A stretch of DNA of 64,000 nt from assembly GCA_038030265.1 (NCBI GenBank), contig CM075938.1, forward strand, positions 9,959,009-10,023,008, read 5' to 3'. This DNA comes from Corythucha ciliata (lineage: Eukaryota; Arthropoda; Insecta; Hemiptera; Tingidae). Position 1 is the stretch's first letter. Each line of letters opens with the position of its first letter. Of the stretch, positions 11,601 to 24,637 are shown in pieces. A program made the position numbers and the translations under genes. The notes under the pieces were generated by a model, which saw only the letters and a program-made list of their open reading frames with translations, made no database searches and was not told the origin of the DNA.

Positions 11601-11690
11601 TGGAGTTTTCGTCAATATTTGCTGGAAAATTAACGCCTTTTCTCAATTATAACCGCAAATAATATGTTTTTTCCTCAATTGAGCTTACAA
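8630..11690 (+). repeat. 31-bp minisatellite block 3 (forward) with higher-order duplications
   Basis: A degenerate 31-bp array in which larger segments are recently amplified: a 239-bp higher-order unit starting at 11042, 11281 and 11520, near identical; a segment of roughly 110 bp around ggccgctataattaacg near 9450, repeated near 10603 and 10733; and a segment with ccaccgctccgcgtggtgg near 9956 repeated near 10445. The open frames here follow the duplications and are not genes. Confidence 0.88.
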
Positions 11691-11895
11691 CATCGAGCCC
11701 AGTTTTGCCTTCCGAGTCGTCGAGATACATAAAAATCGTTGAATTGGTTTGCGTGGGCATTATTGGTTAGACTTCAACCAGCGCGACCGAACAGAGTTGA
11801 AGGAAGGGTGTCGGGACCTGATTTTTTTCACACCTTCTGCCGGCACAAGTGCGCACGCAAGGCTTCTAGGAAAATTGACTTGGGGCTGGGCAGTT
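11690..11895. other. Non-repetitive island between opposite arrays
   Basis: About 200 bp of more complex, less AT-rich sequence separates a forward block from a reverse block. No coding call can be made. Confidence 0.4.
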
Positions 11896-13140
11896 TGATT
11901 ATAAATACGTGGCAGAAACTGAGAAAACCCGCTAATTACCCGCTAAAATTGGGACAAAACGCTCATTCGAAGCTCAAACGGAGAAAAAACGATAATATGA
12001 GCGGCTGAAATTTGAAATGCGCTAGTGTGCAGTTCATGTGCCGAGTGGTCGACTGTAATAAAGAAAAAATTGAACGCTAAAAGTGAAAAAAATTATCAAT
12101 TATTCACCGAACCCATACTGTGAAAATTGCTAATTCGCGGATAAAATTGAGCGAGATCGCTCATTCACAGCTGAAATTGAGAAAAAGCGCTCATTCACAG
12201 CTGAAATGAAAGCGCTAGTGTGCTGTTTTTGGTCAAGCCCGCGGCTAAACTTGGGAAAAAACGCAAATTCAAAGCAGAAAGTGAAAAAAAAAAAAAAAAA
12301 AACAATAATGCAACTAAAACAAAACTGTGAACATCGCTAATTAGCGGATACAATTTAGCAAATTCGCTCATTCAAAGAGCTGAAATTGAGAAAAAGCAAT
12401 CATTCACGGGTAAAATTGGAAATATCACTAATTCGCGGCTGATTTTGTGAAAAGCGGATAAAATTGAAAAAACGCTAATTATAACAGCTAAAATTGAAAA
12501 AAACGCTAATTATAACGGCTAAAATCGAGAAAACGCTAATTGTAACGGCTAAAATTGAGAAAAACGGTAATTCGCGGCTAAAAATGAAAAAAGTCTCTCA
12601 TTCACAGCTCAAGTTGAAAAATTGCCAATTCGTGGCTGAAATTGTGTAAAGTGCCAGTGTGCTGCGCTTGGGCCGAGTCCATATTTAAAATTGAGAAAAT
12701 TTCAATTTAAGAATACCTTCAATTTAAAAGTGAAATTAAGAGAAATAGACATAGAATTACGTCATTCGGAGCTAAATGTCTGCGAAATTTCAAGTTTTCG
12801 GGTCTCAATATCCGGCAAATTGCGTGGTTATGGTTTTAATTTTCGGTAGATCAGGTTTTTGGGGCATTTTCACAGAGGTCATGGATTCAGGACTAGCCAT
12901 CCGCTATAGCATTCAAATCCTGACAATGCGCTTATCCGCATGTCAAAAAAAGTGTAGAAAAACGCCAATACGCGCTAGCAATTGGGAAAAACGCAAATTC
13001 ACGGCTCAAAATGAGGAAAACACCCTAAAATGAAGAAAAAACGCTAACTCACTGCAAACATTTTAGAAAATCCGCTTGACTAGAAGTGAAGAAAATCGCT
13101 AATTCACGCCTAAAATTTAAAATAGGAGCTTAACAGCAGT
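11895..13140 (-). repeat. 31-bp minisatellite block 4 (reverse)
   Basis: Units read aattcgcggctaaaattgagaaa on the plus strand, with an A-run near 12284-12302 and slightly better conserved tandem copies (ctaattataacggctaaaa) near 12470-12560. Confidence 0.82.
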
Positions 13141-13199
13141 GGCGCCGCCGTAATGATTCCAATGAGGTGTAAGCAGAATTCTGGAAAAAGGGCCCACCC

Positions 13200-13790
13200 A
13201 ACTCTAGAGATGTTCGCCCTTATAACTGTCAGTTTCGCCCTTTACACTGTCAACTTCGTCTTCTGAACTGTCAATTCCGTCATTGAAACAGTCAATTACG
13301 TCCTAGAAATGTAATTTTCGTCATTCAAAACTGTAAATTTTGTTCATTGGACCGTCAATTTCGTCCTTGAAACGGTCACTTCCGTCCTTGTAACTGTCAA
13401 TTTCGTCCTACGAATGTCCATTTTGTCCTCTTAACTGTCAAAATCGTCCTTAAAACAGCCAATTTCGACCTGTAAATTTCAATTCCACCATTCAAAACTG
13501 TAAATATTGTCGTTCAAAACAGGCAATTTCATGCTGGATACTGTGAATAAACATTTGTCCCAGAAACTGCCTATTCGGGAAACGTTCAATTTCGTCCTGG
13601 AAACTGTCAATTACGTCCTTCGAACTGTCAAATTTGTCCTATAAGTGTCAATTTCGTCATTGAATACTGTCAATATCGTCCTCAAAATTGCAAATTTCAT
13701 CCTTGAAGCTGTCAATTTCGTCACATAAACTGTAACTTTCATCCTTGAAACTGTCAATTTCGTCCTATGACTGTCGATTCTTAGGAACTA
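13200..13790 (+). repeat. 21-bp minisatellite
   Basis: About 28 degenerate units of the form gtccttgaaactgtcaattt(c). The word sequence is unrelated to the 31-bp family that ends just upstream. It is not an open gene, as stops occur throughout. Confidence 0.85.
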
Positions 13791-13799
13791 CCCTCTCAT

Positions 13800-15096
13800 T
13801 TGGTGCCCTTCGTAACGTAATCATCGCCTCAAATAGTTAAAAGTAAAAATACGTACTTTCAAATGACTTTTATTTTAAATTACGAATTGAATTTTACATT
13901 TTTGTATTTCTTCTTTTCTTTTTTCATCTTACTTTTTTTTCTTTTACGTTTCATTTCTTTATTCCCGCGTTCGTCACAAATTACATGTTTTTTTTTTTTT
14001 TTTTTGTTCATTCTGAAATCCTATACAAATGGAAAAAACGACAAAATTATTTTTTCACTTTATTTTTAAAAACAAATAATTATAAACAGGAGTTATTTAA
14101 ATAATTAATTTAAAAAATTGTTCAGTATTTCATCACTACTCAATTGTTTTTTTTTTCTTTCATTCAGATCGTTTTTTTTTTTTTTTTTGTTCGTGATTCA
14201 CGAGCTACGCCCCTTGGTTTTTATCTGTTCTTTTCTTCGTGTTTTTCTTAAATATTAAACTTAATTAATTCAAAAATCGAATTTATCAGCCAGAAGGATA
14301 CAAAAAATATATAAACAAGTGTTCAACGGGTTAAAAAAAAGAAAGACTTAAAAACACTGGTGTTTGGTTAATAATAATAAAAAGATTCCTTCTCGCTGAT
14401 ATTTGAAAATAAAAAGAATAGTTTTTTTCTTAATACCTATTTTTTCATCAAACCCTAACAATATAACAAGGTACAGTACAATTATCGGTTATAAGTATTA
14501 ATATGTGAGACTTAAATAACAATAAATTCAATATTTTTCACTAAAAATATCACAAAATTAGCAATAAAAATAAAATACTCTTTTTTTAGTTTTCTGTTTT
14601 TTACTTTTAAATTACTTGTAAGTAGATACGAAAACCCAATTTACTGAGTCACTTTTTTTTTTTTTTACATTTTTTTTTAAATACGAGTGGATTGTGACAC
14701 CAGCCTACAAGAGTGATCTAGTCAGCTACTGAAGGAGGGACATCATGTGGTGTTCTGTTACCAATATAACTTCTTCTTGTTTTTTTTTTTAATTATTATT
14801 ATTTTTTGCGATGCACTAGACGTGGAGAAGTGGTAAATTAGTGGGGGAGGGGGTGGCGGCAAAGGGACTTATTTACAAAATCAAGTCTGACGCAGTCACT
14901 TTTTTTTTCCTTTTTTTTTATTTATTTATTTATTTTAAACTCGGACACGCAATATACTAGGACTGTAAAAGGGTGCAGGAACTGCGTTACACAAGGGAGG
15001 GCATAGAGAAAAAGTAGAGGGGGTAAAAGGTGGTGATGTGTGCGCGGGGAGGAGGCGCCGCGAGAAAAATTATGTACTAATAGATTAACAATAATA

Positions 15097-15137
<41 letters not shown>

Positions 15138-16590
15138 CATAATCATAATGAATAATTATATGAGTGACGATGATAATTATGTGAAAGAGAAGGTAGGAAA
15201 GGACAAAAATACTATTTTTAACATTTTTTTTTAAGGAAGAAATATTTTTTCAAGTGAATTCTATAGGATTCTCTTTTAGATTAAGATTATAAGTGCGATA
15301 TACGGATCACTACATTATTGTTTGTTTTGCATTATTTTTCTTCTTTAAAACATTTACATCATTTTCGTTCTTGTGTACGGTGTATGCTTGCACGTGCATT
15401 TCATCGACATTACATAATTACTTCTTTTTTTTTCTCACGCATTGATAGCTCCAAAAAGAATTAAAAAATAATTGTGAAAAATACTGGGAGTGGACATTTT
15501 GTTTTATATACACAAACATTTAGGCCTGCTTGATATACAAAATTTGTGTGGATAATAAAAACAGAAAAAAAGGTAACGAAGCGGGTAAAAGCTCAAGCGA
15601 CTTCACTCTTGACACGCTGGCTCACCGCGACGATACGTTAAAAATTCAACAACATAAAAAAAAAGTTCGTAAAAACAAATAAAATAATTCGTTTCCCTAA
15701 AAAAATATACAAAAGTTGTAAAATATAAAATAACTTCTCTTTTTTATATATTTATATGTATATATAGTAATTTTTACTTAAAACATACTTGATAATTTTA
15801 TCACATTCAATTTATTTTTTTTCTTTTATTAGAAATGAAAAAAATGTATTTTTATTTAGACCTGGTCGTGTAAACGAATATATACAACAAATTTACAGGC
15901 CACTTACACACGCTCTTAGTGTTTTTTTTATTATTTTAGTTTAAAAAAAGAAAAAAATCCGTTTTTTTGAAAGCTGTACAGGAACATTGTTATTATTATT
16001 TTTGTTTCGTTCGTTTTTTGTATTCTTAAATTTTTATAGTTTTCATAAAAATCGATTTTCATTTCTTGTTTTCTTTACAAAAATGTGGCACTTGATGAGA
16101 GCTTTTATCTTTTTTTTTCTTCATTTTCTTCTTCTTTGTAAGAGAGATATTTATTTAGAAGAGTATTTTTATTACATAATTATATTATTTATAATTTTAT
16201 GTATAAGAACTCCAGGGTAGTATATCATAAACGACCACTTTTACACCATTATTACAATTTTTAAAAAATCCCCCCCCCCCCTATTTAAGGCCGATTAACT
16301 GGATTGCACACCTGGAACTGTGAAGAAAACAAACAAAAATTATTTAGCTGAATATTTATGGTTTGATAAGAAAAAAGTAATTCAACTAAGCATGTCATGG
16401 AAGGGGGAACTCAAGAGATTCCGTACGGGAGTACACGCGTCTAGGGACTTGGAACTTTGGACCTGGGCAATATTGGCAAAAAATACACCATTATTACATA
16501 TTTTATTAAAATTGTTATGTGTTAAAGGAATATATAATGTAAATCGACGACTATTATCTTTGGATGCCGTCAACGGCGCATATAATGGAT
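13800..16590. other. AT-rich low-complexity region
   Basis: Very T/A-rich sequence with many T-runs of 10-20 nt, a TAA microsatellite at about 15090-15148 and a C-run near 16270. It may be the far downstream flank or a distal 3' UTR of mbl, or of another gene, but no exon is recognisable. Open frames are poly-Phe/Ile/Lys artefacts. Confidence 0.5.
15090..15148 (+). repeat. (TAA)n microsatellite
   Basis: Near-perfect ataataata tract with a few interruptions (tagtaa, atcata). Confidence 0.9.
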
Positions 16591-19075
16591 GAAAAGCGCT
16601 AATACAAGAGGATAAAAGTGAAAAAATCGCTAATTCGAGGCTGTAAAATTCAGAAAAAACGCTCGCATTCGAGCATTTTGAAAACAAGCGTTAATTAGCG
16701 GCCAAAAATGTGATGAAAATGGCTCATTCGCAGGTAACATGGTGAAAATCGCTAATTCGCCGATCATTTTAAGAAAATCCGCTAGGTAATTCGTGACTAA
16801 AATTGAGAAAAACGATATTTCCCGGCTAAAATTGGGAAGAAGCGCTAATTTGTGGTCCAAATGGAGAAAAGGCTAAAAAGTGGGGGAAAAAAACCCTGCT
16901 AATTCACGGCTAAAACTGTGAAAACCGCTTTATTCCTGGCTGAAATTGAGAAAGCGCTAATTCCCGGATAAAGTTGATAATAAAGCCCATCCATTCTCAA
17001 CTAGAATGGATAAATACGCTAGTTCACGCTGGAATTTAGAAATCATTCGCGACTAAAATTGTGAAAAAGTGCTAGTTCGTGCCGAAAATTGAGAAAAAAC
17101 GCAAATCCGCATGGATAAAAAGAATTTGAGAAAAACGCGGAAGTAATTGAGAAAAAGCCGATCCGCGGAGGCAACTTCGCGGCTGAAATGGAACAACGCT
17201 AATTCGCGGGTAAAATTACATAGAAAAATTAGTCAGAATCGTCAATTTACGGACAGAATTGAGAAAATGCGCTAATCTACTGCTAAAATTTAGAAAACAA
17301 AACGCTTACCCCGACTGGAATTAAGATAAAAGCTAATTCACGGCTCAAACAGAGAACAAGCGCTGATTGGCAGGTGAAATGGATAATTATGGCCTGTAAA
17401 TCGAAGAAAAACGCGAATTTGCGGGTGAGCATGGATAAACATGCTAATTTACACACGAATTTGAGAAAAATGGCTAATTCGCGGATGAAATTAGGATAAA
17501 CGTCGCTAATTCATGGCTAATAGTTTGGAAAAAGTGCCGATTCCCACCCAAAATTGAGGAAAACTCTGAGACTAAATTGTGAAAAATTTCGTAGATAAAA
17601 TTAATACAAGCAGCTAAAGTTAAGAAAACCTGATAATTTACGGGTGAAATGAAGAAAAACGCTGCTTCATCAATAAAATTGTGGAAAACGCTGACTCGCG
17701 GCTAAAACTGAGACAATTCTTGGATAAAATTGAGTAAATGCACTCGTCCGGAAATCGAGAAAATGCTAATTCATAATTTTGTGAGGGAAATTCGTGGCTT
17801 AAAAGTGAGAAAATGTGCTAATTCACAGCGTATATTGAAAAAACGTTAATTCGCGGATTCGTAAAGGCAACTTGGCCGCTGAAACGAAATAAAGCGCTTT
17901 TCACGCGGTTAAACTGAGAAAAATATCTCATTCGCGGGTGAATTATACAAAATCACGAATTAGCAGGTATTATGAAGAAAAAACGTGGATTCGCGGATAA
18001 CATGGTGGAAAACGCTAATCCACGGCTGAAATAGAGAAAAACGCTAATTTGCCGCCAAAAAGGTGAAAACCTCTAATCGCGGCTAGAATGAAGAAAAATT
18101 AGTAGACAAAGTTCACCTATCGACTAAAAATCGCATCGTCGTGCCTCAAATTAAGAAAAAGCGCTGTAATTTGCAGCTAAAGTTGAGAAAATACGCTAAT
18201 TCTGGTCCCCTGGTGGTGTGCGTGCAGTGGTGGCGATCGCCCAAAAGGCGCAAAAAGCGCTAATTCATCACTAATAGTGAAAGAAATCGCAAATTTGCGG
18301 CTAAAATTAAGAACACACGATAATTCATGGATAAAATTGGGGAAAATCGTTCATTAGCGGCTAAAATCAGGAAAAACACAAAGTCACGGCAAAAATAAAG
18401 AATTGCTAATTCGCTAGCTAGACGTACGAAAACGCCAATTCTCAGCTTCGTGACTCAAAATTAAGAAAATGGGTTAATTCACTGATAAAATAGGGGAAAA
18501 TCGCTCTTTAGCGGCTAAAATCAATAAAACACGCGAATTCACTGCAAAAATTTAGAAAAATCGTTAATTCGCGGCTAAAATTGATTATTCACCGGTAAAA
18601 CTGTAAAGAACCCATGAAGAGATGGAAAAACGCTAACTTGCGGTTAAAAACGGAGAAAACGTTCATTTGCGGCTGCATGGCGGAAAGTGAACAAAATCGC
18701 TATTCCGCGGCCAAATTCAGAAAAAAAACTCTACGTAATTCTGGGCATAAATTTCGAGAAAAACTCCAATTCGCGGCTGAAATGTGAAATAATCGCTAGT
18801 TAGCGGCTAACATTAGTAAAAATTGATAAACAGAGGTCAAATAACATTTTTGCCAATTCATTGAATATTGAGTACGTGTTTTCCGGAGGCAACTTAGAGG
18901 CTAAAATTAGAAATAAGAGGCCAATTTTCGGCAAAAATTGATAAAAATCGCGAATTCGTTGCTAAAATGTAGACAAATCGCTTATTCGCCAATGAAATTA
19001 AGAAGAAGCGCTGTTGAGTGGATAAAAACATTAATTCGCCGTTAAAATAGAGAAAACGCCAAATCACGGTGGGCG
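16590..19075 (-). repeat. 31-bp minisatellite block 5 (reverse)
   Basis: About 2.5 kb of reverse-oriented degenerate units (cgctaattcgcggctaaaattgag) inserted between two AT-rich unique blocks. The right edge near 19080-19130 contains a GC-rich segment (gccccagggccgcc) resembling transposon ends. Confidence 0.85.
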
Positions 19076-22000
19076 CTGGTGAAATTGTCGCCCCAGGGCC
19101 GCCAAATATTTAAGGCGGGCACTGGCCTCTAAGCCCGCGTAATGTATTTTACAGTGAGCCAGTCTCTCAAAAATGTCTTTGAATTCACAAAATCGGGTTC
19201 AAGTTAGCGTTTTTTTGTTGTTTTTTTTTTTACAGCAGACCTGTGAAAATGTCTTTTTAGTGTGAAATTGGTTTTTAAAATAAGAAACCCCTCGCAACTG
19301 GGTTTTCAGCACACCAAACTTCCGTGAACTTGGTCGTCAATTAATTGGCGCTGTCGGATATAATTATTATATATATAGTCTTGGGCTAAAAAAAGAGAAA
19401 TATTTTTGAGGGGTAACTTAGCTAAAACTAGATGTTTCTGGCCATGTAATTTACCGGTCGAGCACATACACACACCAATTGCCCTTCTGGGAGACATCAC
19501 ACCGTGTTTCAATAATAATAATCCCTGTCCCGCAGAATGTTACGACAGAAATTTATTTAATCATCTATGAAGCCCTGAAAGTGCGCCAAAAGCCTCGAAA
19601 CTCCCAAAATAAACCAATAAAATGACCGGGCAAACTTAGATTTGAAGCGTTTTCCGGGGGGGGGGGGGGGCGTAATGACCCAGGTCCAAAGTATTGCTTT
19701 CCCCACGGGGGAAAACCAATAATTGCAAACAACAAATGTATAGAAAGGCGCATGTTTTAAAAAGCGTGGTTTTACTCAAATCATTTCTTACTTGTTATAT
19801 ATATCTGTTTTCATACATGAGATTAAAATCTGGGTACTCCTGGAGGGTGGCCGGTAACTGTAAAAAAGAAAGAAAAAAAAAACAATTGTTTTCCTTTCAA
19901 TTCAACATTTTCCTCGCATAATTTTAAATCATTTTCTTTTTCTTGGAAAAAAGCGTAAAAAAAAAGTGAAGAAAAAGACTACTCTAAAATAATAGAAGAG
20001 AAACGCTGCAAAATAATAGAATAAAGAAAAAAATTAGAAGCAACGCAAATAAACAATGATAATTGCTGTCGATATTTTTTTTTTCTGTACTTTTTACTCT
20101 GTTTCAATGAAAAAGGCCGTAAAAAGGGAATAAAATGAAAAATATAGCAAGGCGGCAACAAACAAAATAAAGAAACAAAAATAAAACATTAAAAAAAATA
20201 TATTTAAATAACAAAAAAGTACCATGAATGAGCAGGTACAGCAGTGGGAAGCTGTCAAAGGTTTATCGTAGTACATTGGAGCGATTTCTTGGCCTGGAAA
20301 TTAAAATTAATTTGGGGAAATCGTTTTTTTTTGTTTAATTAAAAAAAAAATTAAATAAAAAATGGTTAGTAGGACGAAAAGGGGGGGAATAAATCCGCGA
20401 TTTTCTTTCCTTGTCTAAAGCCTGCCTTGCTTAAATTAGAAATGTTGGGAGGTTTAATTTGGCAGTTATTTGCTTCTAATTTGTTTTTCTAAAATAATAA
20501 TAATAAAAAAAATTAATAAATAAAATAACGTAATTTTGGGTGAGTACCTGTAAAGGCTGGTGGTTAAACTTTTTATTTTTCTTCATTTCATTTTTTTTTC
20601 GCAACCAAACTTCTAGTATTTTTTAAAATACTTTTTTGTGTGCAATATAAGTTTTTTTTTTTTGAAGCGAGGATGTTTTTGATTTTTGGGGGAGCGCATG
20701 CGAACAGCAATCCCAGCGTGCGACCACTTACTTGCCATCTTCCCGTCGCCACTTTAAAAAGCCGATTATATGTATAATATGTATATAAAAATAAATAAAA
20801 GCGGCATTTTTAATTTTTTTTTTAAATGTAGTTTTTCTTCCTTTCTTTTTGAATTTAAAAACTACATTATCGACTCCCCACTCCTTATTAGGATTAATTA
20901 TGCCTTTTTGCGCATTAAAAAAAAAAAAAAAAGTGGTGGACGGGAAACATGTTGGAAATAAGGGTGAGGGGGTGGGAGAAAGAGATAGAGAATAGAGACA
21001 GATAAAAGAGAAATAAATAAAGCGATTTTTTCGATTAATCAAAATTCATTCATGCATTTTTTTTACTTCGTAGCATTATTATTACAATAATACTGTAAAT
21101 ACTTGACAAAAAAAATTACAAGCAAAAAAAAATTTGTTTGTAGTACGATAAAAAAAATAGGGGAGAATGGGCCTCGGCCTTTCCCTACTCGATAAAAAAA
21201 AATTGAGAGAAAAAATAGCGTTTTACGCCTTTGTTTAATAAGTCAAATCCTACCCTGCTATGCAGTTTTCATGGATAAAGTGGATACAAATGATCAATAT
21301 TGTACACATGGGTACTTGGGACACCGTGTGGACTTTTAAAAAAAAGAAAGAAATTAGTGAAAAAAATACATTGCTAAATATCTAATTTATGGTTGAAAAA
21401 CACATTTAAAATTTAAAAAAAACACTATACATCACATTCACAATACTCTAGCTTATGGTTATTTTGTTTTCTAATAATTAAAAAACGAATCAAATTTCGT
21501 TTTGAATTGAGAAAAATTGTTTTTTTAATATTTTTTTACGATTTTTAATAGAGATCGAATGTTTGTTCTTTTAAAAAGACAAACATCGAACAAAAGGGCG
21601 TGAGGGCGAAATTAGCACATTTCAATTTCTTTTTACATTAAGAAAAAAAAACATTAAAACTCGTATTATAATGATAAAAAACGTGGGGTCCTTTCATCGA
21701 AATTACATTTCGCTAAAGCACACTATCATGCTCTTTAGTGGCAAGAGACACCTTTCTCGAAGAGGAGGGAAGAAAAAGCTTCTTTTTTTTTATTGAAAAA
21801 AAAAGAATAAAAGGTCCGTTCTTTCGTTTAAAAATGAAAAATAAAAAAATAATAATAATGATAAAATTGGAAGCCGAGCAAGTCTGAAGGGGTTGAAGGA
21901 GTGGGGGGTGAGTCAAAGAGATGTGAGAACTCAAGTCGAATTTATTTTAGTATTCTCTCCCCCCCCCCCACTTCCAACTAACTCTACTTGGGTAAGCTAA

Positions 22001-23588
22001 GGAGTGTGGGAGGAGGCAGTGGTGTCTGGAGGGCGAGAAAAAAAAGGGACATTAAAAACAATAACAAACAAAGTATAATAATGTAAAGCAAGCTGTAGTG
22101 CACTCCTCGCAACCAAATACAAAGCCAAACTACGGGGGTAAATATATGTAAATATAAATCTAAGCGTTTGTATAATATGTATAGAATATGTAACAACTCG
22201 ATTTTTTTCAAATATATAAATAAAATTAGTACATAAAAATATCGATAATACCACCACCATCGAAGGTCATAAAAATAAACATAAATATCGGAAAATTAAA
22301 AATAATAAAAAAATACACAAAATTAAGGGAGCTCGGGGACAACCCTACGTCTAAAAAAAAAAACCTAAAAAGCAAGGAATGCAGCTGCTCAATTGGAAGA
22401 GGCTCTTTCATTTTTGTTTTGTTTTTAAACGTGATTTTTAAATTTCTTTAACGGGGACAGCCAATTTGGTAACTTAACTCTCGGTAACGAATCATTTAAA
22501 AATGGAAAAATAAAAAAATTAAAAACCAAGTTTAGAGCCAATGGGAGGCTAGAAATACATATAAAGAGCCTCAAACAAACAAAGATTTGTTTTTTAAAAA
22601 ATGACTCCTGCTGAATCAAAAAAAAAAAGCAAAAGAACGAACCTAGGAAACCTAAACTTGAGAAAAAATTAAAAAAATAAAAATTGCAGGACTTAAACCG
22701 GCCCTCCCTCCCTCGCACTATGGCTTTAATCGTCCTTATAGCAACCTTGTTAGCGCAATATAATAATTAACGTGTTTTATTAATGATAAAAATTAAAAGC
22801 GGTCTGTACTTTAGAAAGCGAATGTAGGTGGGATATAAAATGGTTTTTTTTTTTTGGTAACCCTTACGAGATCGCCCTATAATTAAAATAGGAACCTTTT
22901 TTACACAGGCCTCTCTGCCCCCCGCCCGCCCCCACCAAAGTTAAAAGCCATGGCACAAGAAAAAAAAAAAGCTCGAAAAAACGGGGCAGGGGGATAGGTT
23001 GGGAAGTTCTTAATAAATATAAGAAGCGTTTGTAAGGCGGGGGGTGGGTAGGTCGGTGGCAGGGAAGTAGTTCTGTTCATCATCCATGCAAAAAGAGATA
23101 AATGTGTTGTTTTTTTTTTTTCTCCCTCTCCATCTCTCTCAGTCTCTCTTTTTCTCACACAACCACGTACAACACACGCACACACGAAGAAGCTACTTTT
23201 GGTCTAAATTCCATCGATAAACGTGAGCCGTAAGGGCCGCGCAAGGCAAAAAAAAAAAATATATAATAATAAAAGCGAAGGGAACATGAAAAAAAGGGGT
23301 TGTGTAGCGGTGGCCAAGGGGGGTGGGGTGTGGGGTGACAATTAAAAAAAATAAATAAATAAATTAAAATGAAAACGATTAAAAGTGAAAAAAAAACGCG
23401 AGTTCTAAAGTACATTCCAAAAAAAATAATTAAGGTGGAGGGACCGGTAGTAAAAATTATACATTTTCGCCTTTTTTAAAAAATAAGAATAATAAATTTA
23501 AAATTGGACGTTCTCATTAGGAACTGTGCAAGGGGGGAGGGTGTAAAAAGAGGGGTTATTACTCAAAAGTGAATGACTTTTTTTTTAT
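19076..23588 (-). other. AT-rich region downstream of mbl; probable 3' UTR in part
   Basis: About 4.5 kb of AT-rich, non-minisatellite DNA immediately follows the mbl stop on the minus strand. It carries several candidate minus-strand AATAAA signals (TTTATT on plus) and a G-run near 19659-19671. mbl transcripts usually have long 3' UTRs, so the part next to 23588 is the likely candidate. The cleavage site cannot be fixed from sequence alone. Confidence 0.4.
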
Positions 23589-23589
23589 T
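23584..23589 (-). terminator. AATAAA overlapping the mbl stop region
   Basis: The minus strand reads ACT TAA ATAAAAAA, so an AATAAA motif begins within the stop codon. It is probably not the main signal, because cleavage here would leave almost no 3' UTR. Confidence 0.2.
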
Positions 23590-24002
23590 TAAGTGGTTTT
23601 CATTTTTTTATGCATCGGTTGCAATTCATCTTCATTGTTATTGTTGACAGTTGAAGAGGGGGCGGTTTGTGAGGAAACGCAATGGTGGTGGGACGCGATC
23701 AAATCGGAGATTAACGGGGGATTAACGGGGCGATAGGCCGCGGCAGCAGCGGCGGCGGCAGCGGCAGCGGCAGCAGCGGCCGAGGTTGTGGTGGTGGGAA
23801 AGGGCGGAGGCGGAAGCGGAAACGAGGGTGGCAGCATTTTGCCCATATTGGCGAGGGTGTTGGCAGTCTGGCGGTACTCACATGAGACCGGCACGAAAGG
23901 CTGTAGAAGTTGTTGGTACGTCGCCGAGGCCGGCTGGTAGACGGGGACGCCGGATTTGTCGCCCGCCGTCCTCTTGTATGGTACCATCGTCCCGGGGAAT
24001 CC
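23589..24002 (-). CDS. mbl: Muscleblind, C-terminal coding exon
   Basis: Terminal exon (138 codons including TAA) of the muscleblind RNA-binding splicing regulator. The acceptor tttcag precedes GGA TTC CCC, in phase 0 with the 14-codon exon upstream. The translation opens GFPGTMVPYKR and continues SGVPVYQPASATYQQL and LQPFVPVSCEY, which matches the conserved arthropod C-terminal region. It then runs into a Pro-rich stretch, a Thr-rich stretch and an alanine tract of about 15 residues encoded by GCC/GCN repeats at about 23739-23782. It ends MHKKMKTT. This region lies outside the zinc fingers and in the family influences localisation and protein contacts. The tail after the alanine tract is lineage-specific as far as I can judge. 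Confidence 0.9.
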   Translation of the reverse strand, partial: GFPGTMVPYKRTAGDKSGVPVYQPASATYQQLLQPFVPVSCEYRQTANTLANMGKMLPPSFPLPPPPFPTTTTSAAAAAAAAAAAAAAAYRPVNPPLISDLIASHHHCVSSQTAPSSTVNNNNEDELQPMHKKMKTT

Positions 24003-24595
24003 CTGAAATTATTCAAGAAAAATAAATAAATAAATAAATAAAAACAAAATTATTCACTACCGTCAATCTTCTTGAGAACTAAAAGCTGCAGTAATATGTA
24101 CACAGCGATTCAGAAAGGTCTGCCTTAGGGCAGGTCAGTACTGTTTTCGTGTACTACCCGTGCTGAAAACATGTTTTTCCTCTCTGTATTGACTGGGCAA
24201 GGATCCATCGGACCGATGTAATCGTTGTTCTTTTGTTCTTGTTAAACTTTTTTAGACAGATAGCCAAGATAATGCCCCTCCCAACACCCCCCCCCCTGTC
24301 CACAGTCTCCTTGCCCAGTCAGAACAGTGTTTCCTGAATCGCCCTGTAAAAGCAAACTCAAACATGCTCAAATAAATTTCCAGAAGGGTCCAAAGTAAGA
24401 ATTTAACTTAAAAACACTTTGCAAGGCAAGAAATGCCTCAAAACAGGCGCAAAAAGCGCACGCTTTTGATTTATTAAAGAACGAGATCCACCGGGCAACG
24501 TGGCCGTGTTCAAAATTCAAACAAGACACACCCGTATAAACCTTCGATTATCAAATTATTTATAGAAATAATACAATTTTGACGGCAGAACTTAC
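24003..24595 (-). other. mbl: mbl intron (593 bp)
   Basis: Intron between the 14-codon exon and the terminal exon. The donor GTAAGT and acceptor TTTCAG are both strong. No other element is recognised. Confidence 0.75.
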
Positions 24596-24637
24596 AAAAT
24601 TTTCGTAGTAGAAAGATCCTACTGACTTCATATCCAT
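24596..24637 (-). CDS. mbl: Muscleblind, 14-codon micro-exon
   Basis: This 42-nt exon encodes MDMKSVGSFYYENF, nearly identical to the conserved arthropod muscleblind segment that immediately precedes the FPGMVPYKR region. The acceptor is gtttcag and the donor GTAAGT. Both boundaries are phase 0, so it can be skipped without frameshift. It was found by homology and splice signals because it is too short for ordinary gene calling. Confidence 0.9.

Noticed and set aside
6060..11690. Possible CRISPR-like array of about 31-bp repeats
   Set aside because: Units are contiguous and degenerate, with no conserved repeat alternating with unique spacers, in a eukaryotic genome.
15040..15234. Poly-Ile frames on both strands
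   Set aside because: Translation of a TAA microsatellite.
13863..23415. Numerous Phe/Lys-rich frames
   Set aside because: Open only because of T/A homopolymers; no family motif.
23711..24025. Overlapping frames opposite or out of phase with the mbl terminal exon
   Set aside because: Shadows of the real exon produced by its GC-rich alanine/proline tract.
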